Shown here piece by piece: positions 41,458 through 52,600 of a stretch of 64,000 bases of DNA. This DNA comes from Planctomycetota bacterium. Lineage in GTDB: Bacteria; Planctomycetota; B15-G4; SIAN01. The notes under the pieces are model-generated. The model was given only the letters and a program-made list of their open reading frames with translations. It had not been told where the DNA came from and searched no databases. Position 1 is the first letter of the stretch; each line of letters starts with the position of its first letter. The stretch lies in assembly GCA_028289345.1 (NCBI GenBank), contig JANQQL010000008.1, forward strand, positions 1 through 64,000, given 5' to 3'. The position numbers and the translations under genes are program-made.

Positions 41458-43624
41458 TCAACGAGTTTCGGCGGCGTCCATCCCAAGTCGATCCAAAACA
41501 AAGGCGTACTCGAACGCACGGTCCTTCAAGGGATCAAATCGCCCCGTCGAGGAGCCGTGTCCGCCGCTCATGTTCATCCGGAGTAGGAGTCGGTTGTCGC
41601 CCCTCTGATGAGCTCGCAACCTGGCCATCCACTTGAGGGGATGCCAAAAAGGAACCCAAGGGTCGCGAAAACCGGCGGCAATCAACAGATTTGGATAGTC
41701 ACAATCCCTGACGTTCTCGTAGGGGGAGTAGCTCTTGATGTACTCGTAGTCTCTCTTCCGGTTCGGGTCGCCCCACTCTTCGTAGTGCAACGTCGCCATC
41801 GCAATCGAGTCGTCGAGCATGGTGCCGAACACGTCCACGAAGGGAATCCCAGCCACAGCAACTCGAGCGAGGTCCGGGCGCAGGTTCATCACCGCACCAA
41901 TCAGCAGGCCCCCCGCACTCCCTCCGGTGATCACGAGCTTGTCCTGGGAAGTGTACTTCTCCTCAATCAGGTGCTCCGCACAGGCAATGAAGTCGGTGAA
42001 CGTGTTCTTCTTTTCGAACAGCCGGCCTCCTTCGTGCCATGATCGACCGAGCTCGCCTCCCCCACGAACCTGGGCAATCCCAACAACAAAGCCTCGGTCG
42101 AGCAAAGAAAGCCGACTGGACGAGAACCACGGATCAATGCTGAACCCGTAGGACCCGTATCCGATCAGAGACAACGGATTCTCGCCGTTGCGGACCAAGC
42201 CCTTGCGAAACACCAGGACGATGGGAACCTCTGTGCCATCTCCCGCAGGCGCGAGGATTCGTTCGGTTTGATACTGGCTTGGGTCGTATCCGTTTGGAGC
42301 CCTGGCTCGCTTGACGATTTCACGGCGATGAGAATCCATGTCGTACTCGTAGATGACCTTCGGAGTCACCATTGACGTGTATTCGAAGCGTACCTTTGCG
42401 CCACCGTAGGGAGGGCCGTCATTCAAGCGCAGCGCGTATGCGGATTCCGGAAAGTGAATGGCACGTCCTTGGGCCGCTTCCGAGTCAAAAACTCGGAGCT
42501 GAGCGAGACCATTCGCGCGCTCCTTGAGAACGAAGTGACGAGCGAAAACCTCGACACTCTCGAGAGTCGTGTCATCCCGATTCGGAATGAGCTCCTCCCA
42601 TCTTTCCCGACATGGATTCGCTACCGGAGCTTCCATTAGGCGAAAGTTCGGGGCCTCATCATTGGTTCGAATCAAAAACCGATCGCCTTGATGCAGGAGA
42701 AAGTACTGGATTCCGGATCTTCGAGCGCATGCGAGTTGGAACGCCCCAAGAGGGTCCTCGGCCTCGAGAAAATGAACTTCGGTCGTGAGCCGACTCTCCA
42801 GATACAGATAGAGATAACGGCCGCTCTTCGACTTGGTGACACTCAGGTTGAAGCGATGGTCTTCTTCGTGAAAAACCAGAGCATCCTCGGATTGATTCGT
42901 CCCCAGCTGGTGGCGGTAGACTTTGTCCGAGAATCCATCTGGGTGATAGTAAGAGTAGAAGATCGTTGCGTTGTCGTTCGCCCACTCGAACGGGGCGGCG
43001 TTCAAGACTTGCTCTGGATAAAGTTCCCCCGTCTCGAGATTCTTGAATCTCAAGGTGTAACCCATCGAACCAATCGTATCGATCGACGGCGTAGGCGAGT
43101 ATGTTCTGATCGGGACTTACGCGATATCCCCAGAGGTGAAAGAAGTCGTGCCCGTCCGCGAGAACGTTCTCGTCGATGATGACTTCCTCGGGAGCTTCGA
43201 GAGACCCACGCTTGCGGCAGTGGATCGAGTACGCACGGCCGGGCTCGGTCCGTGCATAGTAGAAGTAATCTCCCTGGCGCTGCGGGACCGAGAGATCCGA
43301 CTCCTGTTGGCGAGCCAACATCTCCTCGTAAAGGATTTGCTGCACTTCTTCCGTGTGGCGCATCACGGTTTCTGTGTAGGCGTTCTCTCGCTCGATGTAC
43401 GCCAGCACCTCAGGGTCGCGTGGGTCGCGCAGCCAGTCATAGTGATCGATGCGCTCATCACCGTGGATGCGGTGAACTACCGCTCGCCGCTCCGCGACGG
43501 GAGCTCCCGCGTGACCTCCGGAGCCAAACTCGGAAGGGCCTTGCTCCTCGAAAACGCAAGCAGAGAAGAGGAAGGGCGAGGCCCCAAGAACCAAAGCGGC
43601 GGTGCTCGTGAGAATTCGTCGCAT
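41458..43624 (-). pseudogene. ptrB: Lipoprotein oligopeptidase B (S9A prolyl oligopeptidase family), frameshifted
   Basis: The coding sequence from ATG 43624 (Shine-Dalgarno GAGGA) starts with a lipoprotein signal (lipobox LFSAC, Cys23). It then shows S9A N-terminal motifs (DERIDHYDWLRDPRDPEVLA, YFYYARTEPGRAYSIHCRK) up to LAYAVD near 43085. The frame then changes: TIGSMGYTLRFKNLETGE and the rest of the propeller and peptidase (GSYGFSIDPWFSSSRLSLLD, QVRGGGELGRSWHEGGR, catalytic Ser in GGSAGG, His in MSGGHG) continue one frame away. The cause is a tandem ATCG duplication (43078-43085). Removing 4 nt gives a clean 720-codon gene of normal length. All catalytic parts are intact, so the break is recent, reversible or an assembly error. 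Confidence 0.9.
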
Positions 43625-44424
43625 CAATGATTCCTCGACCATGATTGGATAGCTCCTCTTGTCTTCGAAGTGGAGCGCAGGATACTCCCGGAAGACTGCT
43701 GGCCCCCCGCGTCGGGCGATCCCCCTTTTGGACCCGCCGGGCACGAAGCACCAAACTGGTCCGGGATCACCAGACCGCCCCAAAGGTCGTTCCCCGAAAT
43801 GCCAACGGAAACACCTGCCAGGCGGGTGGCACATTTCCAGAACCTGCTGGCTCGCCCCCAGTACCGGCACCAATCTCGCTCCTTGGTCGGACAACCAGAA
43901 AGCCGTGATTGGCCACTCCAACGCTTGGGACGCAAATCCCTGGGAGCCGTGGGACGAACTCATCAGCAGCACAGAATTCGCCACAAGCCACATCACAGCA
44001 GAGACTTAAGAACAGCTAGGAGAAGCATCGAATGATGCCCGGTTGACCAACCTGCCTGGACGATCTCCCCCTGGCAGCGGAGGAATTTGAGTCGTCCCGT
44101 GAACAACGGTTCCCCTCGAGCGAACGAATGCCGCCTACTTGGCAATCCACGATGGTTCGGAGCGAGCAGGAAGCGGAAGCGCAGATCCTCGAGAGTGCCG
44201 ATTGGGTGTTGATGAGCGACGAGACACCGCCATCGGAACCGACGACAAGGTAGGCTGTGGGCGCGCAGGTTCTGCAGCGTGCGATCGAGTTTTGTGAAGC
44301 CCGGGATGCGGTTCTTCCCAGCGAGAGCATCAAGAAAAGCGCATGCCTGGCAGGAAGAACTGGACGCCTGGACCGAGGAATGGTCTCCCGGCCGTGACCG
44401 GTAACAGGTGGAATCGACAAATGC
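43625..44424. other. 800-bp stretch without a supportable gene
   Basis: It lies between the oligopeptidase start and the end of the leftward membrane protein gene. Open frames are present on both strands but none shows domains or a start signal. A short rightward frame near 44128-44250 (LESADWVLMSDETPPSE) is too short to call. The oligopeptidase promoter should be here. Confidence 0.4.
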
Positions 44425-47004
44425 CTATTCGGTAGCGACGGTCTCTTCACCGGCCTCCACGCCAGCCCGGAAAGAGAGAGCATCCTCCTCCGCAACAACA
44501 TCCGTGCACTCCCTTGCATCATGCTCGGCGGAGACGCGCGAGCGCGAGAACAGGTGGTCCTGAAAGAGCTCGTACTCCATCTGAAACACTTCCCACTTGC
44601 TTCCTCCCGGTTCGACTGCGTCGGTCTGGTTGCCCATGTGCAGACGGCTGAAGAGAATCGAGTCGACCAGACCGACCACCCTTCCCTGACCAAAAGAGGA
44701 CCCTGCCGCCAGGACCCGCCCGTCCGTGGTTTCGAACAGGGCCTGACCACCTCGCAGTGACAGAGAAGGGGTGGAGAAGTCTTTCGCGACGAGCCCGCTG
44801 TCATTGCTCGCGACAACTGGATGCTCGTCGCCGCAGGTCCTGTGAGAGCGGCCGGCTTCCTGGTCCGTGAGGGCATCCGAACAAGGAAAGCCGAGCTCGA
44901 CGTGAGAAGTTGGCCCGACCCGAAGCCCAAACGGCTGCAAGAACGAGTTTGACGTCGAAGCTCGGTTGAGCAGTGAGTCCATCACCAAGAGCTTTCCCCC
45001 GCGCCACACAAACTCACCGATTCGCACCTTCTCTTTCGAAGTCAGTGCGATCGTTGGATTGATGACGACGAGGGCGTCTCCTTGATCGAGAGCATCGTCC
45101 AAGGCAAGAGTGCGAGGGAGGTATCCCAATCGCTGGGTTCCCAGAAAGAAGGTGTCGAAGGCCTTGTGTGGCGGCGCTCTTTCATCGCCAAACGCGTCGG
45201 GAATCGAGTAGTCACCACCGTCCTCAAGAAACGCGATGCAAGGCACCGGTCTCGCTGCTTCTGGGAGTTCATAGTCACCTGCGATCATCGCCGTGAGAGT
45301 TCCCGAGCAGGCCAGCTGCCCCAGGCCAACGGCAACCGGCACTCCCGCACCCCACCAAACCCGAGACCTTGCGCGTCGAATCCACAAGAAGAGCAACCAA
45401 AGCACACAGGAGAAGAAAACGACCAGGCAGGCTCGATTCACCCAGTACCCGGTCGCGTTGCTGCGATTCAGGTAGTCCAACATTCCGAGCAAGAGGTCGG
45501 GTCGTTCGCCATGCATCATTCCGAAAGAGGAGAAGATCGTGCTGTCCGAGAAAGCCAGCATCCGTCCTCGCCCAACCTTCTTGGCGGCAGCGAAAAGGTG
45601 AACTCCGAAATCGTCCTCGCTGTCGGGAATCACGTTTCCGAAGAACGAAGGAGCCGAGTAATCCACGGGGTCCGAGAAGGAGTTGCCGGCGAGGATCACG
45701 TTCTCGGCGCTCCAGTCCGCCTTCAGAGTGCACGAGGTCATGAAACGAATCGATGACAGGGAACTCACCGCAGCATGAGACAGGAGCGGTGAGGGATGGA
45801 ACTCGTAGAAACGCCCGTCGTCCAGCCGGTTCGCCGCGTCCAGATTGAACTCGATGCCGAATCGTCGACTCACCTTGTTCAGGTTGGTGCTCATCCCGAG
45901 AAGATTGGTGTGATCCCCAACCAGGAGGAGTCCGCCTCCCGACCGAACGAAACGCTGGATCGCCTCCACCTCTCCCTCCTCGAAGGGTCGGGTGGCCGTC
46001 TTCAGAACCAGAACGTCTACGTTTTCGAGAGAACCCTCGGTGTAGACCGTCTCCTCGTTGACATCCACCCGATAGAACTGGCGAAGGTACGCAGCAAGGG
46101 TGGCATAGCTGTACACCGACTCTCTTCCGTACCACTCGGTAGACAGCGGTCTCGTGGCGGATTCCCATCGAGGACTGTGCAGCTCATCCAGCAGGATCCT
46201 TCCCTCCTTCTTGGTTCCCGGGTCCTGATACTGGAAGAAGGCGACCAGAGCGGCGGCGCCCAAGCCGGGGATCATCAGCGAGAACACTGCCTTGGGCCTC
46301 AGGAGACCCTGCCGACGCCACGGGACCGTGATTGCCGTCCAGGGAACGAAAACCGAGAGAACGAGAGCGAGAGGAAGAAAGGACAGGAGCTGGTTCGCCG
46401 GATCGGAAAACAGGCGGATGGCCAACTGCTTCTCCGACAGGTTTCTCGGGTCTGGATGATCGAGAAAGAGGACGATCAGGGTGACATAGCGCACGACGAG
46501 GTAGACGATCGTCGCCGCAAGGACACGGATCGCGGAACCCAACACTGCTTGCGTCCGGAAGAGCAAGAGGAAGACCAGACTGCTCAACAGGAACCACCCC
46601 GCGGGAACAAGTCCCAGCTTCTCCCAAGTCGTGGTCAAAGGAAGCAGTTCGACGGCCGTTCGGACATGGACGACGCCCTCGGAAAGAAAGGCATCCAACC
46701 CAAAGAAATTCAGGCTTCCGTGCACCAGGGGTGACAGGAAATCCAAGCGGTGGACCCGCGATCCGGCAAAGAAGAACAAAGGCGTGACCGCCAGCACGGC
46801 CATGGTGCTCGCCACGAGCGAAGCCAAGAGGGTGACGAGCGAGGCGCTGCGTCTTGAGGCGAGAACCGTGCCCGTGCCCAAGAAAGTGGCGGCCGCGCCG
46901 AAGCATAGGCCAGCGAGCACGGGATCGGGCCGAGCGAAAACCTCGAAGACGAACAGCCAAGAGCACGAGAAGAAGACGAGTCCCACCCAGATCAACAAGC
47001 TCAC
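44425..47004 (-). CDS. Large membrane protein with glutamine-amidotransferase-like (DUF4350-type) domains
   Basis: The protein is 859 aa. ATG 47004 overlaps the upstream gene's stop by 4 nt. The N-terminal 260 residues contain about six membrane helices (SLLIWVGLVFFSCSWLFVFE, FLPLALVLSVFVPWTAITV). Residues 275-480 resemble a class-I GATase/ThuA-like Rossmann domain (LRQFYRVDVNEETVY, VDVLVLKTATRPFEEGE, VRSGGGLLLVGDHTNLLGMS, GRGRMLAFSDSTIFSS) without a catalytic Cys nucleophile. A second membrane segment (about 510-545) precedes a second related domain (DALVVINPTIALTSKEKVRI, WRGGKLLVMDSLLNR, GQGRVVGLVDSILFSR). It is a paralogue of the gene before it. Likely a ligand-binding membrane scaffold; its role is unknown. 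Confidence 0.8.
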   Translation of the reverse strand: MSLLIWVGLVFFSCSWLFVFEVFARPDPVLAGLCFGAAATFLGTGTVLASRRSASLVTLLASLVASTMAVLAVTPLFFFAGSRVHRLDFLSPLVHGSLNFFGLDAFLSEGVVHVRTAVELLPLTTTWEKLGLVPAGWFLLSSLVFLLLFRTQAVLGSAIRVLAATIVYLVVRYVTLIVLFLDHPDPRNLSEKQLAIRLFSDPANQLLSFLPLALVLSVFVPWTAITVPWRRQGLLRPKAVFSLMIPGLGAAALVAFFQYQDPGTKKEGRILLDELHSPRWESATRPLSTEWYGRESVYSYATLAAYLRQFYRVDVNEETVYTEGSLENVDVLVLKTATRPFEEGEVEAIQRFVRSGGGLLLVGDHTNLLGMSTNLNKVSRRFGIEFNLDAANRLDDGRFYEFHPSPLLSHAAVSSLSSIRFMTSCTLKADWSAENVILAGNSFSDPVDYSAPSFFGNVIPDSEDDFGVHLFAAAKKVGRGRMLAFSDSTIFSSFGMMHGERPDLLLGMLDYLNRSNATGYWVNRACLVVFFSCVLWLLFLWIRRARSRVWWGAGVPVAVGLGQLACSGTLTAMIAGDYELPEAARPVPCIAFLEDGGDYSIPDAFGDERAPPHKAFDTFFLGTQRLGYLPRTLALDDALDQGDALVVINPTIALTSKEKVRIGEFVWRGGKLLVMDSLLNRASTSNSFLQPFGLRVGPTSHVELGFPCSDALTDQEAGRSHRTCGDEHPVVASNDSGLVAKDFSTPSLSLRGGQALFETTDGRVLAAGSSFGQGRVVGLVDSILFSRLHMGNQTDAVEPGGSKWEVFQMEYELFQDHLFSRSRVSAEHDARECTDVVAEEDALSFRAGVEAGEETVATE

Positions 47005-49658
47005 CCCGCTCTCCCACTTGCCTTGAAGTCGTCCAGGACTTTCTTGAGGAAGAGTATGTTGGGAAGGCTGACCTCGGGAGCGGACTCGAGGTTCTTCGAG
47101 CTATAGAAGTAGGAGTCCCCGACGAGAAAGAGAGCGCCTCGCCCGACTCGACGAAGTACGCAAAGAGGAGCATTGCCATAGCGGCAATAGATCCTGGTCT
47201 CTCCCTCCGATTTGGGAGCGAGGGGCGAAGGCGGCAGCACCGGCCGGAACCCGGGGAGTTTCGGATAGGGAAGGGAGTCCCGACTCCCCATGGGCAAAGA
47301 CCCGTCATCCCTCGGATCTTCTTCGGTGTGCACAAAAAAGGGTACGTGGTCAGGAGCCACTGGCGAGTCTTCTTCCGCACCACCGGGCTCGCGGAAAAGA
47401 ATAGGCCAAGCCTCGACGAACTCCACTTCGTCGCGTTGTCTCCCCGGCTGTCGATACAGAGGGATGGGACCCACCGGCGCACTGCCCAGATCGAGACCGA
47501 AGGGGCGGAGCAAAGGCATGACGGGTGCTTTTTCAAAGTATCCCGTGGCCACCATAACCAGACCTCCGTCCTCCATGAAGCGGCGAAGCATCTGCACCTC
47601 CGCCTGGGTGTAGGTTTTCGCCGGAGCGATAGTGAGGAAGACCTGCGCACGCCTCAGCGTCTCTTCTTCGAAATCGCGGTGGAACGAGACGAGGTACTCG
47701 TTCCGAAGCAAATTCTGGATCAGACCTCCCACGCTGTTCTTTCCCTTGCCCATAGAAATTCGCGGCGCGTGAGAGAGGTCGAGTAACGCGGTTGCGTGCT
47801 GCAAGGGAGGTCGATTCAAGGCCGACGCGTGAAGCTTGTTCACTCCCGTCACCACAAGAAGCAGACAGGAGACCATCAGCGGAGGATAGACCCGGCTTCC
47901 ACCATTCTTGACTAGAGCAAGAAGCGTGGCCAAGGCTGACACAAGGAGCAATCCAGTCCGGAGATTGCCCACGTCGAATGCCACACGCCCGGAGATCCAT
48001 CCGAAGAGGGCGCGCACGTTTCGCAGATAGCCGGAGCTGAGTACGGAGTTTTGGAAGGTGGTCGTGTCGCCAAAGACAAGGACTCGACCTCGACCAAACT
48101 GCGCCTGCGCCGCAAGGATCACGTCTCCCAGCTGCTCTCCGGCCTGGTAGCGATAGTCTCCGAGAAAGGCTCGGTTCGCTGCCGTGGCATCTCCGACATC
48201 GGACAGGCCGAATCGCCCGTTCACCACCGGGAGCGCCCGAGAACTGGTCAGAGAGAGAGAGGCCCCGACACCGATTCCGAGATCCCACGCGTCCACGACG
48301 TTGGCGAGGGCTCCGTGGAAGAACAAGTCCGAGCCAGCCCAGCCGAACTTCGGGGAGGGAAGAGCGCCGTCAAATTGGAACTCGATGCCGACCGGTGACA
48401 GCAGCGTGTTCTGGGCAAGACGGGTCCCCCCCACGTCCGAGTGATCTCCCAAAACCAACAAGTTTCCGCCATCCCGCACGTAGGTCCAGATCGTCTTGAG
48501 TTCCTCCTCCGCCCAAACCGTATCGACGTTGATGAAGACGAGGGCATCGAATCGTTGCAACGAGTCGCTCTCGATTCCGTCCTCCAAGACCTCACATTGA
48601 AAGCCATCCGCCTCGAGGTACTCGAAGAGCAAGCCGAACATCCCTTGCGAATACGGTCCATACCTTCCGAACTCTGGACGATCCCAGTCGAGGAGAGGCC
48701 CCTCGTTCGCTCCATAGAACCCGATCCGTGGCGCCTCCTTGCCGACCACAAAAGGGGAGAGCAAGCCCAGCCCCAACGTCGTGCATGCGATGGCAATCGC
48801 GATTGCCATGGCGAAACCGGGCAGCGCTCGTTTGCTGTGCGGCTGCCCGCCTTGAGCCTTGCCCGGGCCGACACCGGCGACGACTCCACCGGCGACGACT
48901 CCAACGGCGACGACTCCACCGGCGACGACTCCAACGGGGATGACTCCAAGAAGAAACACGAGCGCTGGCGCCATGGACAAGCCTTGCCGGGTACGAAACT
49001 CGTCGGGCAGAAACGGATGCCCGACGAGGAAAATCAGGTTGGCGGCCAGGAGGAGAGCGCACAGAGTGACAAACAAGAGCGGGCGCCACTCAACGACGAG
49101 CAGTCGAGCGGCAGCAAAACAAAGGAAACTCGCGAGGACATGGCCTCCCTGGATCGTGAAGCCAAGTCGCAACGGACGGTCGAGCAAGCCCTCTCCAATC
49201 AGCTCACTCCAAGCGAGTGCCAGCGAGTGAATCCCAACCAACGCGGAAGGAATCGCTTGAAGGAAAAGGCCGACGCAACAGGAAAGTGGAGCGGCCAAGA
49301 CGATGGTCCGAGCAAGGACGCGAAGCCCTTCTCCGCGCCGGAAGGAACTGGCCATCCCGGTCAGGACCAGACAACCCGCGAGAAGACGGACAGTGGTTCC
49401 GGAAAGATGAAAGAGAAGCGTCAATCCAGCGAGAATCAGAAGGCCCGAGAAACCGAGGAGCTTTCTTCTCTCGAAGTCATGGCGAGCCAGAAGCCACCAG
49501 CCGGAAACGAGAATCAGGGTGAGGAAGGGTGCGTGAGAAACGAAAACGCCTCTCACGTCACCCGAGACGGTATTCAGAATGAACAGGGAAAAGGCTGCGT
49601 GGACGAATGCCCGCCCACGCAACCTGATCCTCTCATGGATGGATCCGCAGTTCTTCAT
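47001..49658 (-). CDS. Paralogous membrane protein with GATase-like domains
   Basis: The protein is 885 aa from ATG 49658, 18 nt after the RHS stop. About eight N-terminal membrane helices are followed by a GATase-like domain (FEYLEADGFQCEVLEDGI, RFDALVFINVDTVWAEEEL, VRDGGNLLVLGDHSDVGGT, GRGRVLVFGDTTTFQNSV). A helix pair comes next, then a second such domain (AQVFLTIAPAKTYTQAEVQM, MEDGGLVMVATGYFEKAPV, GRGALFLVGDSYFYSS). The shared G-D-H and FGD/GDS motifs show it is a sister of the 44425 gene. One membrane helix is built from a 15-bp tandem repeat (see 48876). It forms an operon with the RHS gene upstream and its paralogue downstream. Confidence 0.8.
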   Translation of the reverse strand: MKNCGSIHERIRLRGRAFVHAAFSLFILNTVSGDVRGVFVSHAPFLTLILVSGWWLLARHDFERRKLLGFSGLLILAGLTLLFHLSGTTVRLLAGCLVLTGMASSFRRGEGLRVLARTIVLAAPLSCCVGLFLQAIPSALVGIHSLALAWSELIGEGLLDRPLRLGFTIQGGHVLASFLCFAAARLLVVEWRPLLFVTLCALLLAANLIFLVGHPFLPDEFRTRQGLSMAPALVFLLGVIPVGVVAGGVVAVGVVAGGVVAGVGPGKAQGGQPHSKRALPGFAMAIAIAIACTTLGLGLLSPFVVGKEAPRIGFYGANEGPLLDWDRPEFGRYGPYSQGMFGLLFEYLEADGFQCEVLEDGIESDSLQRFDALVFINVDTVWAEEELKTIWTYVRDGGNLLVLGDHSDVGGTRLAQNTLLSPVGIEFQFDGALPSPKFGWAGSDLFFHGALANVVDAWDLGIGVGASLSLTSSRALPVVNGRFGLSDVGDATAANRAFLGDYRYQAGEQLGDVILAAQAQFGRGRVLVFGDTTTFQNSVLSSGYLRNVRALFGWISGRVAFDVGNLRTGLLLVSALATLLALVKNGGSRVYPPLMVSCLLLVVTGVNKLHASALNRPPLQHATALLDLSHAPRISMGKGKNSVGGLIQNLLRNEYLVSFHRDFEEETLRRAQVFLTIAPAKTYTQAEVQMLRRFMEDGGLVMVATGYFEKAPVMPLLRPFGLDLGSAPVGPIPLYRQPGRQRDEVEFVEAWPILFREPGGAEEDSPVAPDHVPFFVHTEEDPRDDGSLPMGSRDSLPYPKLPGFRPVLPPSPLAPKSEGETRIYCRYGNAPLCVLRRVGRGALFLVGDSYFYSSKNLESAPEVSLPNILFLKKVLDDFKASGRAG
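48876..48950 (-). repeat. Five 15-bp tandem repeats inside a membrane helix
   Basis: Five consecutive units of GGCGACGACTCCAMC lie on the plus strand. Units 1 and 3 end ACC, units 2 and 4 end AAC, and the fifth has two changes. On the coding strand they give GVVAG/GVVAV steps inside a hydrophobic segment. Copy number changes would keep frame and lengthen the helix by five residues each. Confidence 0.85.
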
Positions 49659-49676
49659 TCGCGGTCGCTTGCCCTG

Positions 49677-52600
49677 TCAGGAGCTCACGACGCTCCGAGG
49701 ACGAAGAACAACGGCAGCACCCGAAGCGCACGCAACCAAACTCAACAGGACCGCACCCAGGAGGGACACCCACCCCGATGCCTGACGTTCGTCTTCGGGG
49801 CCCTTCGCTGTGATTTGCGACGTTGGCGAGGCTTCCAGTGCCGCAAGAGAAGTACGAGTCTCCTCCGAAACAGAGCCCAGCGGACGGAAGGGACCATGGA
49901 CCCACTTTTGTCCGAAGCGCCCCTCGATCGTGAGGAGATATTGCGAGGAGTGGAGACCCTCCTCGTCGAGAACGGTGATGAGTTCTTCGCCGTCGAGATA
50001 ACCCGTCGCGATCTCTACCGGGGATTCCGCGTCGATGCGGTGAATGGAGTAGCGACCATTGAGCGGCGAACCAGCAGCCCATTGGAGTCGCACCTTGCCT
50101 TCCATCACGAGGGCGGCGAGTGAACCGACCCGGGAACCAGGACGGTCTCCGCTCGGCACAAAACCAAAGCTATCGTCGCCCCCACCGTTCGGGTCTCCCG
50201 TCCCGTTGCCGTCAGGAACGTCCGGATTGTCATCACCGGTGCACCGGGTCCCCAACGCCCAGTCTCTCGACTGGCACGAAAAGAACCCCAAGGGTGTCGT
50301 CCCCGCCGGCCGCGAACTCGTTGGCCTCGGCCGGGCCTCGCTTCCGCTTCCACCTCCCGTGGGGTCATCCGCACCGCTGCGTCGTGTCCGTGAAGAAGGA
50401 GTCGTTCCGCCACCAACTCCCCCTCGAGGAGGCAAATCCCGAACCGACGTTCCAGGATTCGGCCACATTCCTCCCGTTGCGGGGTAGGTCCGGCGTCCGA
50501 CGTACGGTCCCGTTTGAACCCCGGGGAGGCACTCATTCGTTTTGGGACATCCACCGCGGTGATCGCCAGTGATTCCAATGACTTTGAGGTCCATCTCCAC
50601 ATCGATGCAGGATTCCTGATGCGGAAAGGGGGTGACGCCGCCCGTCTTCGGTTCCGTCTTAGGAATCTCTTGGAAGGGAACACTCAGAAGCTTGCCCCAT
50701 GTCCAATGCCAGATAAGCCCGCCGCAGCCGGCATCTGCTGCCTCGCCTGGCTCAGGATCTTCGCCCAGCATCACGACACCGAAGCTGTAGAGGGTCTCCT
50801 GGTAGATGTCCGCCAAAGTCAAGATTCCGCCGCCTTTGACTACGGTACGGGAGACCTTTGCCCACCGGCCTGTCACGGTTCGAGTCGCCTTGCCGCCGCT
50901 CGTCTTTTGACCTCCGCCGCGCCCGCTTGCACCCGGTCGACTGGGCTTCGGCGCTTCCGGCTCCGGGGGTCTGACATAGTCAGACGGAACCAGGATCCCC
51001 CCACGACCGGGGACATAGCCCGGAGGATTGCTCGGCGGGGGTTGAAGCCCCATCGGATCGATCAAGTTTTGGGGATTGTTGGAAAGGAACACATAGGGAG
51101 ACTCGACAAGCCCGTCGAGGACCACCCGGTTCAACAAAAGGGAAGGATCGGCGGCCGGTAGGTTGCTCCCCATCGCCAAGGGATCCCGACTCACGAAGCG
51201 TCCTTCGCCGGGGTCGGCATAGCGAGCCCGGAAGTAGTAGTGACCGGTCGGACGGGTGAGCTCATCGAAGTAACCCAGCGGCACACCCACGAATGCCTTT
51301 CCCTCCGCCGTTTCCGGATCGTACTCGCGTCCCGTGAACAGAAACGGGTTCTTGAACTCGCTGCAAAGATCCGTTTTCTCGGTGCCGTCTGGGGCCAAGA
51401 AAAGGGGCGCCCCAAACGAGTCGTAGTCGTACCGCTCGACAACGGTTCCACTGTCGTCGGTCAAAGCAACCACGTTCCCCAGACTGTTGGCGAGGTAATA
51501 GAAGCGCTCAAGAATGCCGTCCTGATCAACATCTCGCGCCATCTGCAAGACTTCGTCGATCACGTCGCCATGGACGTACTGGGCACGGAGCACTCCGTGT
51601 TTGTTGTACTCTTCGACGATGTGCTCGCCTTCGTAGAAGTAGTTCACCTTCTTTTCCTGAGCATGACCTTCCCAGGACCGGCGCTGGATTCTCCGGCCCA
51701 AGGCGTCGTAGGAGAACCGGACCACCGTGTCGCTCAATCCTCGATCCGGATGGAAACGAATGCGGACCAGGCGATCGTAGGCGTCGTAGAAGTACTCGAA
51801 CCAGAAGTCACTGGTCCGGTTTCCGGCCAGGTCGTGCCCCAGGTCGCGGTGGGTCCCTTCTTCGAGGTCCTCGATCGAGTCATAGCCCCCCACCGAGTTC
51901 CGGTGGAACCGATAGTTCGAGGGTTGCTCGACCCCACATTGCATGGTCAGCGAGTCCCAGGCGGAATCGTCATCGTAGATGTAGTCCTCGGTCTTCTCGG
52001 GAGGGTTCGGCAGCTCGATGTTTCGATCGACTTGCTCCACGCGGGACAGACTTCCGTAGACCACGGAGTCGCTCAACTCGGCCCCGGTCTGCCCGTTCAG
52101 ACGCTCTTCGCTGAGGCGGTTGCCGATGCGATCAAAGACGTGGCGAATCCTGCCCAGAAGGCCGCCGCTTCCATTCTCATGCTTCAAGTGGACCGGTCGC
52201 CCAACCTCGTCGTAGCCCGAGACCAGACCGCTACTCGCGGGAGGATCGGCGAAGTTCCTTCGCGCCACGTAGTTTCCTTGTGCCTCGCCCAGCTGAATGT
52301 CACCCAGACGGTCCGGTCCCAGGTAGCCGTACTTGGCGACTTGCTGGCCGCCATCCAAGATCTGATCCAGGCGATGGAGAGAGTCGAACTGAAACTCGAC
52401 GTGACGCGCGGCTCCCGGATACCAGAGATCGGTCCGGTTTCCCACGTCGTCGAACTGCGCGTTCACTTCCTTCCCGTTCTGCACTTCTTGCAGGATCCTG
52501 CCCAGGGAGTCGTAGAAACGAGTGACCGACGACGAGAGAAACTCGCCTCCTCCATTGTCATCCGTCAACAAGGTCGGAAGGTCCAAGCCGTTGTATTGCC

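Noticed and set aside
43078..43085. Programmed frameshift in the oligopeptidase
   Set aside because: No slippery sequence or downstream pseudoknot was seen; an exact 4-bp tandem duplication explains the shift more simply.
46184..47650. 488-codon leftward frame
   Set aside because: Runs across the junction of two overlapping membrane protein genes in another frame; Arg/Ser/Pro-rich shadow.
48441..50123. 560-codon rightward open frame
   Set aside because: Spans two leftward genes on the other strand and is very rich in charged residues and Gln without any fold; antisense shadow.
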